From: Kaistella sp. SH40-3
GTDB lineage: Bacteria; Bacteroidota; Bacteroidia; Flavobacteriales; Weeksellaceae
Length of the DNA: 64,000 nucleotides
Direction of reading: 5' to 3'
Assembly (NCBI RefSeq): GCF_030686865.1
Contig: NZ_JAQYUS010000003.1
Span: forward strand, 186,001-250,000
Shown piece by piece: positions 1-7,569 of this stretch (within the stretch, counting starts at the first letter, position 1; each line of letters opens with the position of its first letter). The position numbers were made by a program, and so were the translations under genes. Below the pieces are notes generated by a model. The model was not told where the DNA came from. It saw only the letters and a program-made list of their open reading frames with translations, and ran no database searches.

Positions 1-1
1 G

Positions 2-694
2 GAAAATCCGATTTTCGGACCTTGTAAACAACTGGATTTCGAATTGGAAGTGGCCTTCATCGTGAATAAAAACACAGAAATGGGCGAAAGTATTTCAACT
101 GCCGAAGCCGAAGATGCAATTTTTGGAATGGTTCTGTTTAATGACTGGTCGGCACGAGATATCCAAAGTTGGGAATATGTTCCGTTGGGACCATTTTTAG
201 GGAAGAATTTCTGCTCTACGATTTCTCCTTGGGTAGTAACTTTAGAAGCATTGAAACCTTTTAAAACTGATTCTCCCAAACAGGAACCTGAGGTTTTAGA
301 CTATCTGAAATTTGAAGGTCAGCAGAATTTTGATATTCAACTCCAAGTTTATATTCAACCGGAAAACGGCAAAGAAAATTTAATTTCAGAAAGCAATTAT
401 AAATTCATGTATTGGAATATGTTACAGCAACTGGCGCATCACACGATAAATGGTTGTAATGTAGAAGTTGGGGACATGTATGCTTCGGGAACTATTTCAG
501 GGACTGAGAAAAGTTCATTCGGCTCAATGCTCGAACTGACTTGGAGAGGAACTGAACCTTTGAAATTATCAGACGGAACAGAACGTAAATTTATTAATGA
601 TAATGATACGGTGATTATGAGAGGACATGCTGAGAAAGACGGAATGCGTGTTGGATTTGGTGAAGTTAGAGGGAAAGTTTTAGCTGCAAAGTAA
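2..694 (+). CDS. fahA: Fumarylacetoacetase, C-terminal part (5' end outside window)
   Basis: Hydrolyses fumarylacetoacetate to fumarate and acetoacetate, the last step of tyrosine/homogentisate breakdown in the cytoplasm. The reading frame is open to the window edge, so about 230 residues of a usual 420 or so are visible. Family motifs seen: FGPCKQLDFELE, with the two metal-binding Glu; NDWSARDIQ, with the metal-binding Asp; PLGPFLGKNF, with the active-site Lys; and ASGTISGT near the C-terminus. A TTG at 44 could be read as a start, but the conserved residues upstream of it show the gene continues leftward. No terminator hairpin was evident directly downstream. The family assignment is secure; the N-terminal SH3-like domain cannot be checked. 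Confidence 0.95.
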   Translation, partial: ENPIFGPCKQLDFELEVAFIVNKNTEMGESISTAEAEDAIFGMVLFNDWSARDIQSWEYVPLGPFLGKNFCSTISPWVVTLEALKPFKTDSPKQEPEVLDYLKFEGQQNFDIQLQVYIQPENGKENLISESNYKFMYWNMLQQLAHHTINGCNVEVGDMYASGTISGTEKSSFGSMLELTWRGTEPLKLSDGTERKFINDNDTVIMRGHAEKDGMRVGFGEVRGKVLAAK

Positions 695-794
695 AAAACA
701 CCTTTACACATTAGTTAGTTTATTTTGAATAACGCAGATTTTAGTAAACATTAGGACACATTAGGTGACCGTATTAATTTTAAATTTTAGAATT

Positions 795-1204
795 ATGGAG
801 ATCACTCAAAAATATATTAATGAACTGACGTATAAATTACGGGTGCTTGCATTGAAGTTCATAAAATACTTGGTCCGGGACTTTACGAAAACATTTACCA
901 CCAATGCCTTAAAAAAGAATTGGATTTATTAAATCTAAAATATAAATCAGAGTTGACAATTCCTTTCGATTACAAAGGAGAAATTATTGACTGTATCGTT
1001 AAGTGCGATTTTTTAATCGAAGATCTTATTGTACTGGAGATAAAAGCAGTTAACGAACTCTACAATATCCATCGCGCTCAAGCCATGAATTATATGAATC
1101 TATTGAAAGTTCCAAAAGCAATTCTCGTAAATTTTAATGTCAAAAACTTATATCACGAAGGTCATGAAACATTTGTCAGCAGATATTTCAGTCAGTTAAA
1201 ATAA
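795..1204 (+). pseudogene. GxxExxY family protein, frameshifted
   Basis: Small protein of the GxxExxY family (PD-(D/E)XK-like fold, function unclear). The ATG at 795 opens a frame reading MEITQKYINELTYKL. At about 840 the frame must shift by one base to continue with GACIEVHKILGPGLYENIY, which contains the family's G-P-G-L-x-E-x-x-Y signature, and then runs to the stop at 1204 (LEIKAVNEL, HRAQAMNYMNLL). In the second frame alone there is no good start before 920, which would remove the signature motif. So either one base has been lost (pseudogene) or the read has an error. Together the two parts give about 136 codons, the usual family length. Solitary, with no operon partner. Confidence 0.75.
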
Positions 1205-1332
1205 CAAATATCATTTCTTTCAACTAATGTGTTCTCTACTATTTTCAAAGCATTTCACTAAAAACTAATGTGACTAATGTGTAAAAAAAATTAATAAAAA
1301 CTTTGTGACTCTGCGGTTAAACAACATAAACA

Positions 1333-2154
1333 ATGAAAACAATATCTCCTTCAGAATTAAACAACTTTCAATTGCAGACGCTTTTGCAGACTGCCATTGC
1401 GCCACGGCCGATTGCTTTGGCCTCAACCGTTGATAAAGACGGGAACGTGAATTTAAGTCCGTTCAGTTTTTTTAATATGTTCAGCTCGAACCCGCCGATT
1501 GTGATTTTTTCGCCGGCAAGAAGAGTTCGTGATAATACCACGAAACATACTTTGGAAAATGTATTGGAAGTTCACGAAGTTGTCATCGGAATTGTAAACT
1601 ATAAAATCGTACAGCAGATTTCGCTGGCTTCAACAGAATATGGAAAAGAGGTTAATGAGTTCGTAAAATCGGGCTTGACGATGAAAGATGCAGATTTGGT
1701 AAAACCAAAACTGATCGAGGAATGTCCGGTAAATTTAGAATGTAAAGTTTTAGAAATAAAACATTTAGGAACAGAAGGTGGCGCTGGAAATTTGGTTATT
1801 TGCGAAGTCATTAAAATTCATGTTCGGGAGGAATATCTGAATGAGCAAGGAACATTAGATCAAAAAAAATTAGATCTCGTCGCCAGATTAGGCGGAAACT
1901 GGTATTCCAGAAATAATGCCACTAGTTTATTTGAAGTTCCAAAACCTTTAGTAACAAAAGGAATTGGTTTTGACAGATTACCTGAGGAAATTAAATTCAG
2001 CGATATTTTTACGGGAAATGATTTGGGAATGCTCGCCAACGTAGAAGAACTGCCTACAGGAAATTTCAGTAGTGATGAATCAATTCACATCGAAGCACAA
2101 AAACTCCTCCATCAACATCAAATTTTGGAAGCCTGGGAAATTTTGAAACAATAA
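1333..2154 (+). CDS. Flavin reductase family protein (FMN-binding split barrel)
   Basis: A 273-residue cytoplasmic protein of the flavin reductase / flavoredoxin-like family. The N-terminal PRPIALASTVDKDGNVNLSP with SFFNMFSSNPP is the conserved FMN-binding region, and the central domain reaches about residue 200 (EGGAGNLVICEVIKIHV). The last 70 residues are a family-typical tail that approaches the substrate side. Members use FMN to reduce or transfer electrons to unknown partners; the substrate cannot be read from sequence. It starts at ATG 1333 and ends before a hairpin terminator. It follows the fumarylacetoacetase end and the broken GxxExxY gene, and in flavobacteria this family often lies near tyrosine catabolism genes, so a link to aromatic breakdown is possible but not shown. 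Confidence 0.85.
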   Translation: MKTISPSELNNFQLQTLLQTAIAPRPIALASTVDKDGNVNLSPFSFFNMFSSNPPIVIFSPARRVRDNTTKHTLENVLEVHEVVIGIVNYKIVQQISLASTEYGKEVNEFVKSGLTMKDADLVKPKLIEECPVNLECKVLEIKHLGTEGGAGNLVICEVIKIHVREEYLNEQGTLDQKKLDLVARLGGNWYSRNNATSLFEVPKPLVTKGIGFDRLPEEIKFSDIFTGNDLGMLANVEELPTGNFSSDESIHIEAQKLLHQHQILEAWEILKQ

Positions 2155-2157
2155 GTA

Positions 2158-2182
2158 AAAGAGTGATTAAGTCACTCTTTTT
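2158..2182 (+). terminator. Rho-independent terminator after flavin reductase
   Basis: Stem AAAGAGTGA / TCACTCTTT with a short loop, followed by a T-run, directly after the stop codon at 2154. Confidence 0.8.
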
Positions 2183-2267
2183 TTGGTTTAAAATCAAAAT
2201 TAAATTCGTCGGAAAATTCTTTCAATGGATAGTTTACGTCGGCCAAATCTTCTGTATCGTCCTGAAA
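2172..2267 (-). pseudogene. Possible relic of an acidic protein C-terminus
   Basis: On the minus strand about 31 codons are open up to a TGA. They read as a protein-like acidic end (DDTEDLADVNYPLKEFSDEF then NFDFKPKKE). A stop lies just upstream and there is no ATG. It may be the remains of a lost gene; it may also be chance. No family recognised. Confidence 0.25.
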
Positions 2268-2422
2268 TTAGGAAATGTCATTTATTTTTTGTATATTAAA
2301 AATAATCAGAAAACCTTTTGATTTAATAATTACGGAATTCCAAACTAAAAATCAAAAACTGATGAGTTAAAATAAAAAAGTCATTCTAAAGCAGAATTAC
2401 AATAATTTTTAAAATAAACGAT

Positions 2423-3502
2423 ATGAACAAGAAATTAAATGAACTGAAGAAAGTTAATGCTGAAAATTGTGTAGCGCTAATTTTGAACACGCACCGAACT
2501 GCTCCCGACAATCAGAAAGATGCGATCATGCTGAAAAACCTCATTAAGGAAGCAGAGGAAAGACTGATGAAGTCCTTAGACAAAAAGAAGGCGCAAACCA
2601 TCGTGGAAAATTTAACGAATTTGGAAGCAACCATTGACCATTCTCATAACTTAGAAAGTCTGGTGCTTTTTGTAAACACTGAAAAGGAAATTGCAGAATA
2701 CCTGCGCCTGCCGATTCCGGTGGTAGACCGTGTAATCATTGGAGATACCTTTGCGACGCGGGATTTACTAAGGGCGATTCACCTGACTTCCAGTTATTAT
2801 GTTTTGGTTTTAAGCCAGCAAAAAGTCCGTTTCATCCAGGCGATGAATGATCAGGTCATCAAAGAAATCATCAGTCCTTTCCCTATTGAAAACACGGAAT
2901 TCCATACGTCGTCCAGCATTGAAGCATCAGATGCCGGTCGACAAACTAATTTGATTGCAGAGTTTTTTAACCGCGTTGATAAAGAAGTGAATATCATCCG
3001 AAAAGAAAATCCACTTCCGGTTTTGATTTGTACGGAAGAAGCAAACTTCTATGAATATTTAAAAATTGCCGATGAAAAAGAAAGTATTTTTGAAACGTAT
3101 CTTAACGGTAACAGATTAGAAGAAAAAGCAGGAGGAATCGTAAAAGAGGCTTGGCCAATCATTAAAGAACATGTTGAAAAAAGAAATATCGAGCGAAAAG
3201 AAGATCTTGATAAAGCCGTGGGAACCGGACGTTTCCTAAGCGATGTAAATGAAATTATGTCGGCGATTAAAGAAGGAAAAGTTCAAACGCTTTTTGTGCA
3301 GCAAGGATTATTTCAACCTGCAGTATTAGAAAACGGTTCGGTTACTCTTTTAACGGGAACCGACGAAAAACCAAAAGAAATGATCGACGATATTTACGAT
3401 GAAATGATTGAAATGAACATGAACTACGGCGGAGACGCAGTATTTTTACCAAAAGGTTCATTGGATAAATTCAATGGTTTTGGAGCAATTACAAGATATT
3501 AA
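2423..3502 (+). CDS. baeRF3-like (archaeo-eukaryotic release-factor family) putative ribosome-associated stress protein
   Basis: A 359-residue soluble protein matching bacterial relatives of archaeal/eukaryotic peptide release factor 1 (baeRF family 3); some members are now described as ribosome hibernation factors. Visible blocks: an N-terminal coiled segment (residues 1-70), the block VALILNTHRT, a central RNase H-like/eRF1 domain 2 region with YYVLVLSQQKVRFI, and a C-terminal L7Ae-like part (VQTLFVQQGLFQ, then GDAVFLPKGSL). The GGQ loop of true release factors is not seen, so peptide release is unlikely. The gene stands alone between two hairpin terminators with a 268-base upstream gap. 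The role in ribosome protection under stress is inferred from family knowledge only. Confidence 0.7.
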   Translation: MNKKLNELKKVNAENCVALILNTHRTAPDNQKDAIMLKNLIKEAEERLMKSLDKKKAQTIVENLTNLEATIDHSHNLESLVLFVNTEKEIAEYLRLPIPVVDRVIIGDTFATRDLLRAIHLTSSYYVLVLSQQKVRFIQAMNDQVIKEIISPFPIENTEFHTSSSIEASDAGRQTNLIAEFFNRVDKEVNIIRKENPLPVLICTEEANFYEYLKIADEKESIFETYLNGNRLEEKAGGIVKEAWPIIKEHVEKRNIERKEDLDKAVGTGRFLSDVNEIMSAIKEGKVQTLFVQQGLFQPAVLENGSVTLLTGTDEKPKEMIDDIYDEMIEMNMNYGGDAVFLPKGSLDKFNGFGAITRY

Positions 3503-3521
3503 CCACACGCCTTTCAAACGC

Positions 3522-3548
3522 AAAGCCACAGATTACTGTGGCTTTTTT
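3522..3548 (+). terminator. Rho-independent terminator after the baeRF3-like gene
   Basis: Stem AAAGCCACAG / CTGTGGCTTT with a 4-base loop and a following T-run. It lies 20 bases after the stop at 3502 and faces the end of the minus-strand gene at 3573, so it may act in both directions. Confidence 0.8.
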
Positions 3549-3572
3549 TATTGAGTCATTTTCGAAATAATA

Positions 3573-4415
3573 TTATTTCTTAATAAATTTAAATGTCTTC
3601 ATAATTCCATCTGAATTGGCTTTTACAACGTACATCCCAGGTTTTAACTGAGAAACATTCAATTCCAGTTTCGATGTTTTGGCAGAATTGGAAAGAACCT
3701 GTTTTCCAGAAATATCAAAGATGGTATAACTCGAGATTTCTTTAACATCGGAAATGGTAAGAATATCTTTCACCGGATTTGGATAAAATTTCAGCGTTGA
3801 TTTAGTTACATTTTGAGTTGCCAAATCATTTTCGAAAACCCTAATATTATCTAAGGCTAAATAAAATTCATCGGGATCAGAAAATGCTCTAAAGGATAAA
3901 TAATACACGCCATCTACAGGAACGGTGAAATTCACAGTCGCAGTTTCGTAAGGATAATTTCCGATCTCCTCATCAATCCATAGTTGAGCAGTTTGCCCTG
4001 CTACGGTAGTTTCAGTTCCAATCTTTACTTCCATTTTCTCAGGAAAATAAGGACTAGTTCCCTGATAATCGAACTGCAAAGTGATATTTTTACCCGCTTG
4101 TAAATTAAGACCTCTAGAATAAAGATAGGTATTGGCTTGTTCAGTATCATCCCATTGATAAAGCATGTAATAAGTTCCCTCTGAAGCATCAGGTGTAGAA
4201 GACGACGCTGTCATTCGCTCCCATATATTTCCGGTACCTTCATTGGTGATGAACCATTCGTCTAAATCAGCAGTCTCAAACCCATAGGAGTACGGCAAAT
4301 TAACGGTTGATGCAGGTTTTAAAGGGGTTTCATTTCCACTGTTATTTTGAGCCATCAAATAGGAACCTAAAAACAGAGAAATTCCAAAAAATAAAGAATT
4401 CTTCATAGTATTCAA
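3573..4415 (-). CDS. Secreted T9SS type A cargo protein with choice-of-anchor J-like domain
   Basis: A 280-residue exported protein. Residues 1-22 form a signal peptide ending in AQN. Residues of about 40-195 form a jelly-roll domain like the cleaved-adhesin / choice-of-anchor J family (YSYGFETADLDEWF, then ITLQFDYQG and FYLALDNIRVF). The last 75 residues are a type A T9SS sorting domain with FYPNPVKDILTIS and LKPGMYVVKANSDG, ending in FIKK. It is expected to cross the outer membrane through the Por secretion system and be anchored or released at the surface. Ligand unknown. It is divergent from the neighbouring cargo gene at 4596, with a very AT-rich 180-base spacer between them. Confidence 0.85.
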   Translation of the reverse strand: MNTMKNSLFFGISLFLGSYLMAQNNSGNETPLKPASTVNLPYSYGFETADLDEWFITNEGTGNIWERMTASSSTPDASEGTYYMLYQWDDTEQANTYLYSRGLNLQAGKNITLQFDYQGTSPYFPEKMEVKIGTETTVAGQTAQLWIDEEIGNYPYETATVNFTVPVDGVYYLSFRAFSDPDEFYLALDNIRVFENDLATQNVTKSTLKFYPNPVKDILTISDVKEISSYTIFDISGKQVLSNSAKTSKLELNVSQLKPGMYVVKANSDGIMKTFKFIKK

Positions 4416-4595
4416 TTTAAAGTTAACTCAAACCTAGCAAAACCAAGTTAGATAAACGAATTCCTCAAACTATTATTGATTTTATATTGGAGTTGTAAAT
4501 AATTAAATATTTTGAACGCTTTATTAAATAAATAAAAATAAACAAAAAAAAGAAATTAAATTTTTATTCTTATCATTGATGAAAATTTATATTAC

Positions 4596-5510
4596 ATGAA
4601 GAAAATCTATCTTATCGCGATGGGAGTTGCCTCTCTTTTTTGCGCAGCACAACAAACCATTTCTTTCGAAAATTCAGAGAATTTCACTTTAGGAAATATC
4701 CACAATCAGAATGGTTGGGAAGTAACTTTAAATTCAGATAATCAACCGATTCTAAACCAAGATGTTTCCAATGAATTCGCGTCAATGGGAACGCAATCCC
4801 TAAAAATCGCAGTAGATGAAAACGAAAATTTTGGGTGGTTTCCAATTTTTGGGGCTGCAAAAGATTTAAGCCCTGCCCTTAATTATAACAATTTAAATGT
4901 AGAGTTCGATGTTTATATTTCCGAATTAGGAGGCTCTACGTTCGAGTTTGGAACGTACGGAATTGTGGCTGATGAATATGTTCCGGTTTTTGTGTATTCT
5001 TTTAATTACACGGGAAATCTGGAATTAATAAGCAGTACAGATTATGACTACGAAAATGCCAATTTCAACTGGGAAGCGAATAAATGGTACAAACTGAAAG
5101 TTGAAATCAGAGAAAGTTCAATCAAATATTATATTGACGGAAATTTAATTGCCACCGGCGAGAATTTCTCAAAAACGAATATTGAAGGAATTAATTTCGT
5201 GCATGATAACTTTGGCGGAGCTGCGTACATTGACAATATTAAATTTAACAATGTAGAATTATCTGTTCAGTCCATCAAAAACAAAAAACTTTTAATTTAT
5301 CCAAATCCGGTAAAAGATGTTCTAAAATTACAAATTCCGCAAGGAGAAAAAATCCTTTCTTTTGAAGTTTATAATGCAGTCGGACAAAAAGTTGCTCAGT
5401 TTGCAGACCAAAAAGAAGTTTCAATGGACTCCTTAAAACCTGGTCTTTATATAGTAAAAGTTCTTACTGACAAAGAATCAGTTTACAGAACTAAAATAAT
5501 TAAAGAATAA
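4596..5510 (+). CDS. Secreted T9SS type A cargo protein with LamG/concanavalin-like domain
   Basis: A 304-residue exported protein: signal peptide of about 18 residues (MKKIYLIAMGVASLFCAAQQ), then a beta-sandwich of roughly 200 residues with the layout of LamG-like lectin domains (NLNVEFDVYIS, NKWYKLKVEI, AYIDNIKFNNVE), then a type A T9SS sorting domain (LLIYPNPVKDVLKLQIPQG, LKPGLYIVKV, ending in KIIKE). It probably binds or decorates the cell surface; no catalytic residues are evident. It is the head-to-head neighbour of another T9SS cargo gene and is followed by a strong two-way terminator. Confidence 0.85.
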   Translation: MKKIYLIAMGVASLFCAAQQTISFENSENFTLGNIHNQNGWEVTLNSDNQPILNQDVSNEFASMGTQSLKIAVDENENFGWFPIFGAAKDLSPALNYNNLNVEFDVYISELGGSTFEFGTYGIVADEYVPVFVYSFNYTGNLELISSTDYDYENANFNWEANKWYKLKVEIRESSIKYYIDGNLIATGENFSKTNIEGINFVHDNFGGAAYIDNIKFNNVELSVQSIKNKKLLIYPNPVKDVLKLQIPQGEKILSFEVYNAVGQKVAQFADQKEVSMDSLKPGLYIVKVLTDKESVYRTKIIKE

Positions 5511-5524
5511 TTATTCAAAACACA

Positions 5525-5557
5525 AATCCCGCTTCAGCAATTGAAGCGGGATTTTTT
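5525..5557 (+). terminator. Strong bidirectional terminator
   Basis: Eleven-base-pair stem AATCCCGCTTC / GAAGCGGGATT followed by a T-run on the plus strand. On the minus strand the A-rich flank gives a weaker T-run. It separates the convergent cargo gene (end 5510) and terC-like gene (end 5582). Confidence 0.9.
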
Positions 5558-5581
5558 TATGCATTTTTTTTGGAGAATCTT

Positions 5582-6409
5582 TTATTCATTGTCGTCTTTA
5601 ATACTCAAATCTGCATTGAGATCAGGATTCAATTTCAAAGCTTTTTTATTTTGATTATTTCTTAATTTAATGTTTAAAACTTCAACCAATAAACTGAAAG
5701 CAAGACAGGAATAAATAATGTTTTTACTCACATGCTGGTGAATTCCTTCTGCAACTAACATTACTCCAATCACCACTAAAAAGGCAAGTGCCAACATTTG
5801 TAAACTTGGATATTTATTGATAATCGCAGAAATAGGACCGGCAAACGCCATCATGATTCCTATTGAAATTACAACTGCGATAATCATTAACATCACGTTA
5901 TCTACCAAACCAATCGCCGTAAGAATTGAATCCAGCGAGAAAACCATATCGATCAAAATGATTTGAATAATCACCATTGTCATTAATGATGAACCTGCAG
6001 ATTTTGGTTTATGATTCTCATCATGCAACTGCATTTTGCCGTGAATTTCAAAGGTACTTTTACCGATCAAGAAAATCCCTCCAAGCAATAGGATTAGATC
6101 TTTCCAACTTAGCGCTAATGCTAAATCAGTTCCTGGTTCTTCTAAAAATGGTAAGGTTAAAATGGGTTCTTTCAAACCGATAATCCAGTTGATCATTAAT
6201 AATAATCCAACACGGAAAACCATCGCGAAAGTCAATCCGATATTACGGGCAAACTTTTGTCTGGCTTTTGGTAATTTATCGGAAATGATGGAAATAAAGA
6301 TGATGTTATCAACGCCGAGAATAATTTCTAAAAAAGTTAACGTTAACAAACTGATCCAGATTTGCGGTTGTGCAAAATCAGGAAATTCGAGGACCGACAA
6401 TAACATCAT
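5582..6409 (-). CDS. TerC family integral membrane protein
   Basis: A 275-residue polytopic inner-membrane protein of the TerC family, members of which take part in tellurite resistance or manganese export and metalation of secreted proteins. Motifs visible: LEIILGVDNIIFIS near residue 30, with the acidic Asp-Asn pair, and its internal repeat MVFSLDSILTAIGL near residue 155, as expected for a two-fold repeated metal-transport fold. About 7 hydrophobic segments. The last 30 residues are hydrophilic (NKKALKLNPDLNADL). Two adjacent ATGs make either MMLL or MLLS the start. Solitary gene; the metal substrate cannot be decided from sequence. Confidence 0.9.
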   Translation of the reverse strand: MMLLSVLEFPDFAQPQIWISLLTLTFLEIILGVDNIIFISIISDKLPKARQKFARNIGLTFAMVFRVGLLLMINWIIGLKEPILTLPFLEEPGTDLALALSWKDLILLLGGIFLIGKSTFEIHGKMQLHDENHKPKSAGSSLMTMVIIQIILIDMVFSLDSILTAIGLVDNVMLMIIAVVISIGIMMAFAGPISAIINKYPSLQMLALAFLVVIGVMLVAEGIHQHVSKNIIYSCLAFSLLVEVLNIKLRNNQNKKALKLNPDLNADLSIKDDNE

Positions 6410-6470
6410 AAATTAAATTTTGGTCGGTAAAACTAAAGAAATTTTCGGTTGCTTTAATATTAAGTTTTAT

Positions 6471-7325
6471 TTACATTGAAATTTGAAAGTGAGCATTAAT
6501 AAATCTGATCATCGATGATGTCGCTTTTTTTAAATCCTGCGGAAGTTCATTTTCAGTCCAGGGTTCTTTGGCTCCAAAAGTATGATTCGCGCTTTCTAAA
6601 AGAACCAACTCAGAAGTTTTACACCATTCATTCAACAGCGCTGCTTCTTTGTCTCTTACCGCTTCATCATTCGTTCCCTGAACAATCAAAAAAGGTTTTT
6701 CTAAATGTTGTGCCGCGTATTGAATATCGAATCGGTTTTCATTTTTTTCAAAATCTTCATAGAACTGAAAGTAATGCGGCATTTGTTGATGCGTTCTTTT
6801 GTTTTCAGAATACATGACGCCCGAATTTTTCCAGTCTTCAAAACGATCTTGTGTCGGAAATCTATATTTAAAATTACTGACGCCCGCTAAAGCAATAACC
6901 AATTTCACCCGTTCATCTTCGAAGGCTTTGATGACTGTAATTCCGCCACCACGACTGTGACCAATGATCGCAATCTTGTCTTGATCGATTTTCGGATGAT
7001 TATAAAAGTGATTTAAAACCTCATCGTAATCTGACATTTCTTTAGAAAAATTGTTATTTCCAAAGGCTTCCAAATCGGCGAAATCTTTGGCTTGATCTAT
7101 CGTGGTTCCGTTATGAGAGAAATTAAATTTAACAAAGAAAAATCCGGCTTCTGCAAATTTCTTCGCCATCAAATCCCAGGCGCCCCAATCTTTATAACCT
7201 TTGTAACCGTGGGCAAAAATAACGAGTGCCAATTTTTCTAACCTTTCAGGATAAAAAGCATCGGCTAAAAAATCGCGCGTTTCTCTATTTTTAATGATGA
7301 TATTTCGGTCGGTATTGAGTTTCAT
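6471..7325 (-). CDS. Alpha/beta hydrolase (dienelactone hydrolase/esterase-like)
   Basis: A 284-residue soluble alpha/beta hydrolase. The nucleophile elbow is IIGHSRGGG (Ser near residue 122), preceded by an oxyanion-type stretch LVIFAHGYKGYKDWG near residue 35. The acid is probably the Asp in IVQGTNDEAV, and the His in ESANHTFG near residue 255 completes the triad. No signal peptide, so cytoplasmic. The substrate is unknown; an ester or peptide-like small molecule is likely. A TAnnTTTG-type word (TAAATTTG, complement of 7362-7369) upstream may be its -7 box. It is followed only by the TerC gene 61 bases away, in the same direction. Confidence 0.85.
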   Translation of the reverse strand: MKLNTDRNIIIKNRETRDFLADAFYPERLEKLALVIFAHGYKGYKDWGAWDLMAKKFAEAGFFFVKFNFSHNGTTIDQAKDFADLEAFGNNNFSKEMSDYDEVLNHFYNHPKIDQDKIAIIGHSRGGGITVIKAFEDERVKLVIALAGVSNFKYRFPTQDRFEDWKNSGVMYSENKRTHQQMPHYFQFYEDFEKNENRFDIQYAAQHLEKPFLIVQGTNDEAVRDKEAALLNEWCKTSELVLLESANHTFGAKEPWTENELPQDLKKATSSMIRFINAHFQISM

Positions 7326-7508
7326 AAGAGTAATATTTTAATGGATAATTTCAGATCATCTCAAATTTAAGAATTTCTAATTTGGAAAATTAAATTAAAA
7401 CTTAAATAATAATATTTCAAGATGAAGGTTTGATTAAGTAGTTACCGAAATTGAAGTGTACTGAAAAGTAACGTGACTTTTCATATTTAAAATTTGTGGA
7501 ACAAAAAA

Positions 7509-7548
7509 TAAAAAAAACCCTTTCAGCCATTAAAGACTGAAAGGGTTT
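7509..7548 (-). terminator. Rho-independent terminator after the first M13 peptidase gene
   Basis: Twelve-base-pair stem AAACCCTTTCAG / CTGAAAGGGTTT, then a long T-run on the minus strand, 22 bases past the stop of the gene at 7570. Confidence 0.9.
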
Positions 7549-7569
7549 GGAATTATTTACAATTCGGTT

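Noticed and set aside
5525..5557. Possible eighth copy of the structured element (contains ATTGAAGCGGGA)
   Set aside because: The word falls inside a simple 11-pair hairpin with T-run; the second conserved loop and apical stem are missing. It is a terminator.
6162..6416. Plus-strand open frames opposite terC and other membrane protein genes
   Set aside because: Typical antisense reading of hydrophobic codons; no independent support.
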